The notes below the pieces were generated by a model. The model searched no databases. It was not told the origin of the DNA and worked only from the letters and a program-made list of their open reading frames with translations. From the NCBI GenBank assembly GCA_002371615.1, contig DFGA01000038.1, forward strand, positions 1 to 17,246: DNA of 17,246 nt. The letters run 5' to 3'. The DNA comes from Lachnospiraceae bacterium UBA3762 (GTDB taxonomy: Bacteria; Bacillota; Clostridia; Lachnospirales; Lachnospiraceae). Both the position numbers and the translations under genes were made by a program. This document shows, one piece after another, positions 6,735 to 13,004 of the stretch; within the stretch, counting starts at the first letter, position 1, and the number at the start of each line of letters is the position of its first letter.

Positions 6735-8544
6735 CGTCCCTTCTTTCCGGGATAGTTACCCGTATGTTTGTATACTCTCCTTCTTCGCTTTCAATCAGGA
6801 GGCCGTACTGCATTCCGAATTCATACTGCAGACGCTTATGTACGTTGCTGATACCGATTTCTTTGAAGAACTCGGACCGGTTCTCTCCATCATGGTCGTT
6901 TAGAAGCGTAAGGCACTGATCTTTGGGAATACCTACCCCGTCGTCCCGGACATTTATGCAGATGTTTTTTGCCGCGTTGTCACCGGGAACATAATATGCG
7001 TGCAGATCGATGTTGCCCGTACCGCCTTTTGGCTCGAGACCATGGAAGATGGCATTTTCGACGATAGGCTGCAGAGTGAATTTGAGTATCTGCGCATTCA
7101 TGATCATTTCATCATCAACCGTGATGTTCAGTCGAATCATGCCTCCGTAACGGAGATTTTGGATCGTAAAATAATTCTTAACAAGAGACAGCTCCTCTGA
7201 TATCGGAACCAGAAGAGAAGTACCTTTTGATATACTGCGCAGCAGTGTAGCCAGGCTGGTGGTCATTTCGGTTATACCGTTGGCACCCTGAGCCTGTGAC
7301 ATCATCTTGATGGAATTGAGTGTGTTATACAGGAAGTGCGGATTGATCTGACTTTGCAGCATTTTGTATTCCAGATCGCGCTTTTGTTTTTCGTTCTCCA
7401 GACGGCTGTCAAGGAGCCCGGATATATTTTCGGCCAGATCGTTTATACCCTTTCCGATCTCCCCGATTTCATGATCTGCTTCTATCGAAGCGTCTCTCGA
7501 GAAGTCACCTTCAGAGATCCTTCCTATCTTTGTCCGTATTTTCGACAGGGGTTTATGTATCAGATCGTTCATCATTTTTACCATAACAAGACCTATTGCG
7601 AGTATTCCGATAAGGATAGCTACAAGAATGATACGGAACAGCACCACCTGCCGGTCGGATTCCTGAGCAGAAACGGTCTGGGCAAGATAACATCCGTTCA
7701 TGAGCAGAGGGTAGGCGATCACAGTACGCTCTCCGTCTGCTGTGTCGATCCGGTAAACTTTGGATCCGCTGACAGAGACATCGGACATATCCTTGAGAAT
7801 GCGATACCGGGGATGAATTTCGGATAAGGTATTATCATCGAAGCGATAGAGATGGTCAGCCATCCCAAGATACAGTTCACTGCCGGCCTCCCTGTAATAT
7901 GCCGACAGTTTGGATGTGATCATATCAGCGGATATCTCCATAAACAGATAGCCGCCTCTGTTGGACCGGAATCTGTAAGAGATCGGACGTATGAGAGGTA
8001 TAACCTTCTTGCCGGTTTTGCCGCGAAGAAAGGGATCGTCGATCATTCCCTGAGAGAATTCGTAGTCATCAGCGGACAGCATTGAGGAAAAATAAGGAAG
8101 CTTAGGGATCTTATCGGACAGATTAACGGAAGTGGAGTAACTGGCATGGCATGCCTGAAGATAATTATCATCGGTTGCGATCACAACCCGCGGCATATAT
8201 CCGTTTGAAGCATTGTTCTGGTATTCCTCATACAAACGGTCATAAGTGGAAACACTCAGTAAAGTTCCGGGATCGGGGCTTGCCTTTATATACTCCGCAA
8301 TATCAGCACTTCCCTGACAGAAACGTGCCATTCTATATACATCCTGGATGTTTTCGTTTATTGAATCACCAAGCATTTTCAGATTGGTCTCGGTCGAACT
8401 GATGAGACTGCTCTGCATGTATCTGTTAAAAAAGAAATAACTGGCGGCAGCGATCACTACACACATTCCCAGTATGCTTGAAAGTGTGATGAACATGATC
8501 CGACGCTGGATTTTTCCGCTTTTAATTGAATTTCTCGTAAACAT
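6727..8544 (-). CDS. YesM-like membrane sensor histidine kinase
   Basis: 605-residue kinase of the YesM/LytS type. A first membrane helix (about 17-39) is followed by an extracellular sensor domain of about 250 residues, probably Cache-like, and a second membrane helix (about 300-320, IILVAILIGILAIGLVMV). A HAMP linker comes next, then the His_kinase domain with INPHFLYNTLNS, in which His403 is the phosphorylation site. The ATPase domain has the N box (PIVENAIFHG), G1 (RDDGVGIP) and G2 (GISNVHKRL). All key residues are present. ATG at 8544 is the first start after an in-frame stop, but no Shine-Dalgarno sequence precedes it. A TATAAT ends only 6 nt upstream, so the message may be leaderless. 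Met17 is the only nearby alternative and would remove the positively charged N-terminus. It forms an operon with the regulator (8-bp overlap) and the lyase. The ligand is probably an extracellular oligosaccharide. Confidence 0.93.
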   Translation of the reverse strand: MFTRNSIKSGKIQRRIMFITLSSILGMCVVIAAASYFFFNRYMQSSLISSTETNLKMLGDSINENIQDVYRMARFCQGSADIAEYIKASPDPGTLLSVSTYDRLYEEYQNNASNGYMPRVVIATDDNYLQACHASYSTSVNLSDKIPKLPYFSSMLSADDYEFSQGMIDDPFLRGKTGKKVIPLIRPISYRFRSNRGGYLFMEISADMITSKLSAYYREAGSELYLGMADHLYRFDDNTLSEIHPRYRILKDMSDVSVSGSKVYRIDTADGERTVIAYPLLMNGCYLAQTVSAQESDRQVVLFRIILVAILIGILAIGLVMVKMMNDLIHKPLSKIRTKIGRISEGDFSRDASIEADHEIGEIGKGINDLAENISGLLDSRLENEKQKRDLEYKMLQSQINPHFLYNTLNSIKMMSQAQGANGITEMTTSLATLLRSISKGTSLLVPISEELSLVKNYFTIQNLRYGGMIRLNITVDDEMIMNAQILKFTLQPIVENAIFHGLEPKGGTGNIDLHAYYVPGDNAAKNICINVRDDGVGIPKDQCLTLLNDHDGENRSEFFKEIGISNVHKRLQYEFGMQYGLLIESEEGEYTNIRVTIPERRDDV

Positions 8545-8550
8545 AAGGAC

Positions 8551-8559
8551 ATTATACCA
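8551..8559 (-). promoter_or_regulatory. Extended -10 promoter of the kinase operon, possibly leaderless
   Basis: On the minus strand TGGTATAAT (8559 down to 8551) is a perfect extended -10 element. Its last base lies 6 nt before the kinase ATG at 8544, so the normal start of transcription would fall at or within the ATG. The hexamer 17 bp further upstream (GATAAT) is not a -35 consensus, so the extended -10 would carry recognition, perhaps with an activator. Confidence 0.55.
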
Positions 8560-8578
8560 TAATAAGTTTGCTTATTAT
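8559..8578. promoter_or_regulatory. 8-bp perfect inverted repeat, candidate operator
   Basis: ATAATAAG (8559-8566) and CTTATTAT (8571-8578) are perfect inverted copies separated by TTTG. The repeat directly abuts the kinase -10 box and overlaps its -35/-10 spacer, a typical place for a repressor or autoregulatory site. It lies about 60-80 bp upstream of the binding-protein -35, so it could influence both directions. AT-rich palindromes can occur by chance. Confidence 0.4.
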
Positions 8579-8596
8579 CGGCCAAAACAGCCTGTG

Positions 8597-8631
8597 AAAA
8601 AAATAGTGTATGAAATATAAAAAAAGTGTAT
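8597..8631 (+). promoter_or_regulatory. Tandem direct repeat, candidate AraC-regulator binding site
   Basis: Two 15-base copies ending in AGTGTAT (8597-8611 and 8617-8631) match at 13 of 15 positions and are spaced exactly 20 bp apart, about two helical turns. The downstream copy ends 6 bp before the TTCACA -35 candidate. Tandem half-sites on one face of the helix directly upstream of -35 are the usual arrangement for class II activation by AraC-type proteins. The likely ligand is the YesN-like regulator encoded divergently. This is inference from spacing and position. Confidence 0.5.
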
Positions 8632-8637
8632 TTTCAT

Positions 8638-8665
8638 TTCACATGTCATCATTAACTTCTATAAT
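8638..8665 (+). promoter_or_regulatory. Promoter of the binding-protein/transporter operon
   Basis: TATAAT (8660-8665) is a perfect -10. The best -35 is TTCACA (8638-8643), 4 of 6 matches with a 16-bp spacer. This fits a promoter that is weak alone and needs an activator. Transcription would start near 8672, giving a leader of about 118 nt. Confidence 0.6.
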
Positions 8666-8670
8666 TTTTC

Positions 8671-8760
8671 CATGGAATAAGAATTATTTTCCATGTTTAT
8701 CTTTTGACCGAACTGATATGTTATCTGTGTAGGAAACGACCTGCGGGATAATGCCTCAGG
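8671..8760 (+). promoter_or_regulatory. Leader with two hairpins before the binding-protein gene
   Basis: The predicted 5' leader begins with an imperfect hairpin: CATGGAATAA (8671-8680) can pair with TTATTTTCCATG (8684-8695) with a 2-nt bulge. A second hairpin pairs CCTGCGG (8740-8746) with CCTCAGG (8754-8760) with one mismatch. The first sits at the 5' end, where it could stabilise the message or be an operator. The second ends 15 bases before the AAGGAGG ribosome site (8776-8782). No known riboswitch pattern is recognised. Confidence 0.35.
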
Positions 8761-8789
8761 ACGTGGCTTTCATAAAAGGAGGAAGTTAA

Positions 8790-10187
8790 ATGAAAAAGAA
8801 AGTGATCAGTTTGATGATGAGTGCAGCGATGGTTGCAACCGTATTGGCAGGCTGCGGCGCACAGGCTGCTGCACCTGCACCTGCTGCAGAAGTTAAGGAA
8901 GAAGCACCTGCAGCTGAAGAAGCACCTGCAGCTGAGGAAGCACCTGCTGCTGAAGAGGCACCCGCTGCCGAGGAAGCAACAGAAGATGCTGGAGAACCCG
9001 TTACTTTAAAGTGGGCGATCTGGGATGAGAGTACAACACAGTACTGGGGCGATATCAAGGCTGCTTATGAAGCCAAGAACCCCAATGTAACGATCGAAAT
9101 GGTCGATCTCGGCTCACAGGATTATATGACCGTTCTTGCAACGGAATTATCGGGATCAGGAAGTGACTTTGATGTTGTAACCATCAAGGATGTGCCTGGT
9201 TACGCAACACTTGTTCAGAAGAATGCCATAATACCTCTTGATGATTATATTTCAAAGGACGGTATCGATCTTAAGAAATATGCCGGCGCTACGGATCAGG
9301 TTGTAGTAGACGGAAAACTCTACGAACTGCCTTTCAGAAACGATTTCTGGGTACTGTTCTACAACAAGGATGTATTTGATGCAGCCGGAGTTGATTATCC
9401 TACCAATGACATGACATGGGATGAGTATGATGCTCTTGCAAGAAAAGTAACGGATACAAGCTTTGGTTCACAGGTATATGGTGCGCATTATCATACATGG
9501 AGATCCACGGTACAGCTTTGTGCGGTTCTTGACGGAAAACACACCATTCTTGACGGTAACTATGATTTCATGAAACCTTACTATGAGATGGTCCTTAATG
9601 AGGAGAAGGACGGAGTCTGCAGAAAGTATACGGATCTGAAGACGGAAGGTCTGCATTATTCGGCAGCTTTCTCAGGCGGAGATGTTGCAATGCTCAACAT
9701 GGGTTCCTGGTTCATCGCAACAATGATGACGAACCTTGCATCAGGCGAGTATGATTCTTCACTCTGCGGTAACTGGGGCATAGTAAAATATCCTCACGCA
9801 GAAGGTGTTGAACCCGGTTCTACGCTCGGTACCATTACAGGTCTTTCTGTTACAACAGCATGTGACACACCGGATGCAGCATGGGATTTCGTTAAGTGGG
9901 TAAGCGGTGAGGAAGGCGCAGCAGTTATGGCTTCTTCAGGTAACTTCCCTGCCATCATGACTGATGAAGTTAAGACAGCCATCACAAATCTTGAAGGATT
10001 CCCGACAGATGATGCTTCCAAGGAAGCTCTGAATGTTTCGAACCTTTATCTTGAGGTTCCTTACGGTGAAAATGTTTCCGAGATCAATTCGATCCTCGAC
10101 AGCTATCACGGATCGATAATGACCGGAGAGATGAGCATAGACGACGGAATAGCTGCAATGAATAAGGAAATATCCGCACTGAAATAA
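8790..10187 (+). CDS. Carbohydrate ABC transporter substrate-binding lipoprotein
   Basis: 465-residue extracellular solute-binding protein (family 1). A lipoprotein signal ends in LAGC with lipidated Cys22 (preceded by LMMSAAMVATV). A low-complexity linker of Ala/Pro/Glu (about 24-68) follows, containing four EEAPAA repeats, then the two-lobe binding domain from about 70 to the end. Features typical of the family include TLKWAIWDES at its start, SGSDFDVVTIKD, FRNDFWVLFYNKDVF, and GGDVAMLNMGSWF. It captures an oligosaccharide outside the cell and delivers it to the two permeases encoded next. AAGGAGG lies 7 nt before the ATG. An intrinsic terminator after the gene probably keeps its transcript in excess over the permeases. 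Substrate identity is not visible; the context of GH88, lyase and KduI suggests a uronate-containing oligosaccharide. Confidence 0.93.
   Translation: MKKKVISLMMSAAMVATVLAGCGAQAAAPAPAAEVKEEAPAAEEAPAAEEAPAAEEAPAAEEATEDAGEPVTLKWAIWDESTTQYWGDIKAAYEAKNPNVTIEMVDLGSQDYMTVLATELSGSGSDFDVVTIKDVPGYATLVQKNAIIPLDDYISKDGIDLKKYAGATDQVVVDGKLYELPFRNDFWVLFYNKDVFDAAGVDYPTNDMTWDEYDALARKVTDTSFGSQVYGAHYHTWRSTVQLCAVLDGKHTILDGNYDFMKPYYEMVLNEEKDGVCRKYTDLKTEGLHYSAAFSGGDVAMLNMGSWFIATMMTNLASGEYDSSLCGNWGIVKYPHAEGVEPGSTLGTITGLSVTTACDTPDAAWDFVKWVSGEEGAAVMASSGNFPAIMTDEVKTAITNLEGFPTDDASKEALNVSNLYLEVPYGENVSEINSILDSYHGSIMTGEMSIDDGIAAMNKEISALK
8898..8969 (+). repeat. Four 18-bp tandem units encoding EEAPAA
   Basis: Units at 8898-8915, 8916-8933, 8934-8951 and 8952-8969 encode EEAPAA each. 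The first two are identical at DNA level (GAAGAAGCACCTGCAGCT); the later two carry only silent changes. They form the flexible linker between the lipid anchor and the binding domain. In-frame unit size means slippage changes only linker length. Confidence 0.85.
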
Positions 10188-10210
10188 GCCGGATAATTGA
10201 CGGTATACAA

Positions 10211-10239
10211 AAGGTGGGGATGTAATCCCCACCTTTTTA
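10211..10239 (+). terminator. Intrinsic terminator between binding-protein and permease genes
   Basis: A perfect 10-bp stem (AAGGTGGGGA against TCCCCACCTT) with loop TGTAA runs directly into a T-run of five. It starts 23 bp after the binding-protein stop and lies about 40 bp before the first permease. No promoter is evident between it and the permease, so it probably acts as a partial terminator that lowers downstream expression relative to the binding protein. Confidence 0.85.
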
Positions 10240-10279
10240 CCGAAATAAAAGGCAAACAGACCTGCCGGAGAGGTAAAAA

Positions 10280-11341
10280 GTGGGAAAAATGACCGGAACT
10301 TCGAATATCGGACAGATCGATGAACTGCAGAGGGCTCTTACGGAGACGATCGAGAGAGCCCGCGTTGAGCAGGATGATCGAGAGAAGAAAAAACTGATAC
10401 TTAACATAGAAAAATACAACAGCAGGATCGATAAACTCAGGAGCGGGAGAATGATCAGCAGACAGACCAGACGCGATCTGATCGCTTATTCGTTCATCGC
10501 ACCGAACTTCATCGGTTTCTGCGTGTTTACACTGATCCCTATCATTTTTGCGTTTGCACTTGCATTTATGAAATGGGACGGCTCCAATCCTGTGTCTTTT
10601 GAGGGAATAGATAATTTCAAAAGACTGTGGGGAGATACATTTTTTAAGGCAGCATTTAAGAATACGATAATCTATTGTATCGGAACAGTGCCTCTGACAA
10701 TGATCGCATCTCTTGCACTTGCTATCATTTTGAATCAGAAAGTATTCGGAAGAGGGATATTCAGAACGCTCGCATTCTTTCCCTATGTTGCATCTTTGGT
10801 CGCGATCACCTCGGTCTGGAAGCTTTTGTTTCATCCGTCGAAGGGACCGGTCAACAATATTCTGTATACATTTTTCCATGTTCCCCAGGAAAACCTTCCG
10901 CAGTGGTTCTCCGGAGGGTTGTGTGTTCTGTCAATGATCCTTTTTTCCGTATGGAAATATATGGGTTATTACATGGTCATTTACCTTGCCGGACTGCAGG
11001 GTATTCCCGGCGAGCTTTATGAAGCGGCAGCGCTTGATGGCGCGGGAACATGGAATCAGTTTCGCTATATTACGTGGCCGCAGCTTAGTTCAACCACATT
11101 TTTCGTTGTCGTCATGCTGACGATCAACTGCTTTAAGATATACGACGTTGCAGTGATGCTTGCCGGAGGAGGCAGCGGAGAACTGACCGTTTCCGCGACG
11201 GTTCTTGTATACTATATTTATCAGAAGGCGTTTATCGACTGGGATCTCGGGTATTCAAGCGCAGTTGCCATGGTGCTGTTTGTAATGGTCCTGCTGGTTA
11301 CTATCATCCAGTTCAGAGGACAGGCAAAGAAGGAGGCGTAA
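10280..11341 (+). CDS. Sugar ABC transporter permease, MalF/UgpA type
   Basis: 353-residue inner-membrane permease. GTG at 10280 is chosen because GGAGAGG lies 6 nt upstream; the ATG at 10289 is too far from it. Residues 1-55 form an unusual charged, probably coiled-coil cytoplasmic extension (IDELQRALTETIERARVEQ and further). Six membrane helices follow, beginning with LIAYSFIAPNFIGFCVFTLI. The EAA loop that docks the ATPase is near residue 250 (ELYEAAALDGAGTWNQF, then ITWPQL). The family imports oligosaccharides as a heterodimer with a MalG-type partner, here the next gene. No ATPase gene is present in the window; a shared MsmX-type ATPase is usual in Firmicutes. The stop codon lies 4 bp before the next gene. 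Confidence 0.93.
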   Translation: MGKMTGTSNIGQIDELQRALTETIERARVEQDDREKKKLILNIEKYNSRIDKLRSGRMISRQTRRDLIAYSFIAPNFIGFCVFTLIPIIFAFALAFMKWDGSNPVSFEGIDNFKRLWGDTFFKAAFKNTIIYCIGTVPLTMIASLALAIILNQKVFGRGIFRTLAFFPYVASLVAITSVWKLLFHPSKGPVNNILYTFFHVPQENLPQWFSGGLCVLSMILFSVWKYMGYYMVIYLAGLQGIPGELYEAAALDGAGTWNQFRYITWPQLSSTTFFVVVMLTINCFKIYDVAVMLAGGGSGELTVSATVLVYYIYQKAFIDWDLGYSSAVAMVLFVMVLLVTIIQFRGQAKKEA

Positions 11342-11345
11342 GAGT

Positions 11346-12185
11346 ATGAGATCTGCACATAGAAAAGCTGTTCTTGGTAAGATACTGGTATATATCCTGC
11401 TGCTCGTCATAGCGATCATAATGATCACCCCGTTTTTGTGGATGTTTTCGGCAGCAATAAAAAGCGACCGTGAAGTGTTCAAGATGAATCCTTTCGTGTT
11501 CATTCCGAAGGTCCCGAAGTGGTCGAATTATCTTGACATCTGGACAAGGATACCGTTTGCAAAGTTTGTTGAGAATACCGTTTTCCTGACTGTTGTCGTA
11601 ACGATCCTTCAGCTTTTAACATCCAGTTTCGCGGCATATTCGTTCGCAAAACTACGGTTCAGGTACAGAAACGGCCTGTTTCTGGCATATATTGCCACTA
11701 TCGCAATGCCATGGCAGGTTTATATGGTGCCTCAGTTTATACTGATGAGGAGGATGGGTCTGAACGATAAACTGCTGGCCATAATCTGCCTGCAGGCATT
11801 TTCGGCCTTCGGCGTATTTCTTATGAAACAGTTCTACGAGAGCATTCCCGATGACCTGTGTGAAGCCGCGAGGATAGACGGCCTCTCCGAGTACCAGATA
11901 TACAGGAAGATCATGCTGCCGCTGTCCAAGCCGGCACTGGCTACACTTATCATATTTACGTTTGTCAACACATGGAATGATTATCTTGGACCGCTTATCT
12001 ATCTGAAATCACAGGAGAAGAAAACGATCCAGCTTGGACTGAAAATGTTCATATCACAGTATTCATCGGATTACGGTCTGATAATGGCTGGATCAATGCT
12101 GTCGCTGATCCCGGTGCTGATCGTATTCCTGTGTTTCCAGAATTACTTTGTGGAGGGTGTTGCAAACACCGGACTGAAAGGATAA
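11346..12185 (+). CDS. Sugar ABC transporter permease, MalG/UgpE type
   Basis: 279-residue permease, second half of the membrane channel. The N-terminal helix (ILVYILLLVIAIIMITPFLW) and the WMFSAAIKSDREVF stretch are characteristic of the MalG branch. Further helices follow, and the EAA motif lies around residue 178 (LCEAARIDGLSEYQIY, then IMLPLSKPAL). The C-terminus ends in FVEGVANTGLKG, typical of the family. AAGGAGG within the end of the preceding gene serves as its ribosome site, so translation is coupled. The stop codon is 2 bp before the discoidin-like gene. It works with the preceding permease and the lipoprotein. Confidence 0.94.
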   Translation: MRSAHRKAVLGKILVYILLLVIAIIMITPFLWMFSAAIKSDREVFKMNPFVFIPKVPKWSNYLDIWTRIPFAKFVENTVFLTVVVTILQLLTSSFAAYSFAKLRFRYRNGLFLAYIATIAMPWQVYMVPQFILMRRMGLNDKLLAIICLQAFSAFGVFLMKQFYESIPDDLCEAARIDGLSEYQIYRKIMLPLSKPALATLIIFTFVNTWNDYLGPLIYLKSQEKKTIQLGLKMFISQYSSDYGLIMAGSMLSLIPVLIVFLCFQNYFVEGVANTGLKG

Positions 12186-12187
12186 AT

Positions 12188-12994
12188 ATGGCAACTCTAT
12201 CATTAAAAGTACTTGATAAATCAGGAAATACCCTTGCAGTGGCAAGCGGTGAGGATTTTGTCGATCTGGTCTATGCAGCCGGATATTCGGAAGGGGATGT
12301 CATAGAACTGCAGTCTTCCGAAAATAACATACATATCAATTGGATGGTTGATGATGCGCTTCAGGAAGCATTTGTATATGTTACCGACACGGTAAAGTAT
12401 GATATACCGTTCGGTGAGGCAAGGATCAGTTATTCACCGAAGGTCTTTTCCGGAAACAGACATTACATGTATGCCAAAGTTGCACAGCCGGAGGAGGTAT
12501 ATACATACCGGAATCTTGCGTTAAATCCGGCGGACCAGCACAAGGATGTTCCCTGTTATCCTCATGCGAGTGCAAACGTGGAGACAAGGGGAGAGAGCGT
12601 TTTTGCCGCCAAAAACGCGATTGACGGAGTCAGGGCAAATCTGTCACACGGAGAATGGCCTTATGAGTCATGGGGTATAAACAGACGCGAAGATGCCTGT
12701 ATGAAGCTTGAATTCGGAAGAAGGATATGCACCGACAGGATAGTGTTTTATACCCGCTCGGACTTTCCGCATGATAATTACTGGACGGAAGTTACGGTTG
12801 AGTTCTCAGACGGTACATCTGAGAAATTTCCGCTTAAAAAAACCGCACTTGCACAGGAGCACAGATTTGCAAAGAGGATGATCGATCAGCTAATACTCAA
12901 GGATCTGATAAAATCCGAAGAGCCTTCACCGTTCCCCGCTCTTACACAGATCGAGGTATACGGGACAGTGTGTGGTGATGATGATAAAGACTGA
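12188..12994 (+). CDS. Cytoplasmic discoidin-like carbohydrate-binding protein
   Basis: 268-residue protein with no signal peptide or membrane segment. ATG at 12188 follows the permease stop by 2 bp and has AAAGGA upstream; a longer frame from 12131 would overlap the permease and is rejected. Residues 1-110 are beta-rich and of unknown fold (GEDFVDLVYAAGYSEGDVIEL, then FVYVTDTVKYDIPFG). Residues about 112-265 resemble an F5/8-type C (discoidin) domain: NLALNPADQ, then AKNAIDG, ESWGINRREDACMKLEFG, TDRIVFYTRSDFPHDNYW, EVTVEFSDG and TQIEVYG. Such domains usually bind glycans outside cells, so a cytoplasmic version inside a degradation operon is notable. It may bind the imported oligosaccharide, assist one of the neighbouring enzymes, or be a catalytic protein in disguise. 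It overlaps the open frame of the GH88 gene but ends before its preferred start. Confidence 0.7.
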   Translation: MATLSLKVLDKSGNTLAVASGEDFVDLVYAAGYSEGDVIELQSSENNIHINWMVDDALQEAFVYVTDTVKYDIPFGEARISYSPKVFSGNRHYMYAKVAQPEEVYTYRNLALNPADQHKDVPCYPHASANVETRGESVFAAKNAIDGVRANLSHGEWPYESWGINRREDACMKLEFGRRICTDRIVFYTRSDFPHDNYWTEVTVEFSDGTSEKFPLKKTALAQEHRFAKRMIDQLILKDLIKSEEPSPFPALTQIEVYGTVCGDDDKD

Positions 12995-13004
12995 GCAGGA
13001 AAAA

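Noticed and set aside
7336..7827. 163-residue plus-strand frame opposite the kinase gene
   Set aside because: Antisense shadow of the conserved histidine-kinase core; no ribosome site or family pattern.
8545..8789. CcpA cre site or known riboswitch in the divergent intergenic region
   Set aside because: No match to the cre consensus with its central CG was seen, and no conserved riboswitch core was recognised.
8786..9058. Minus-strand frame rich in AAGASS repeats
   Set aside because: It is simply the reverse reading of the EEAPAA repeat of the binding protein.
10106..10879. 257-residue minus-strand frame across the terminator and first permease
   Set aside because: Antisense to well-supported genes, crosses an intrinsic terminator, and its Cys/Arg/His-rich composition is unlike a real protein.
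12131..12187. Upstream extension of the discoidin-like gene
   Set aside because: It overlaps the second permease by 55 bp, and the ATG at 12188 has a ribosome site and starts right after the permease stop.
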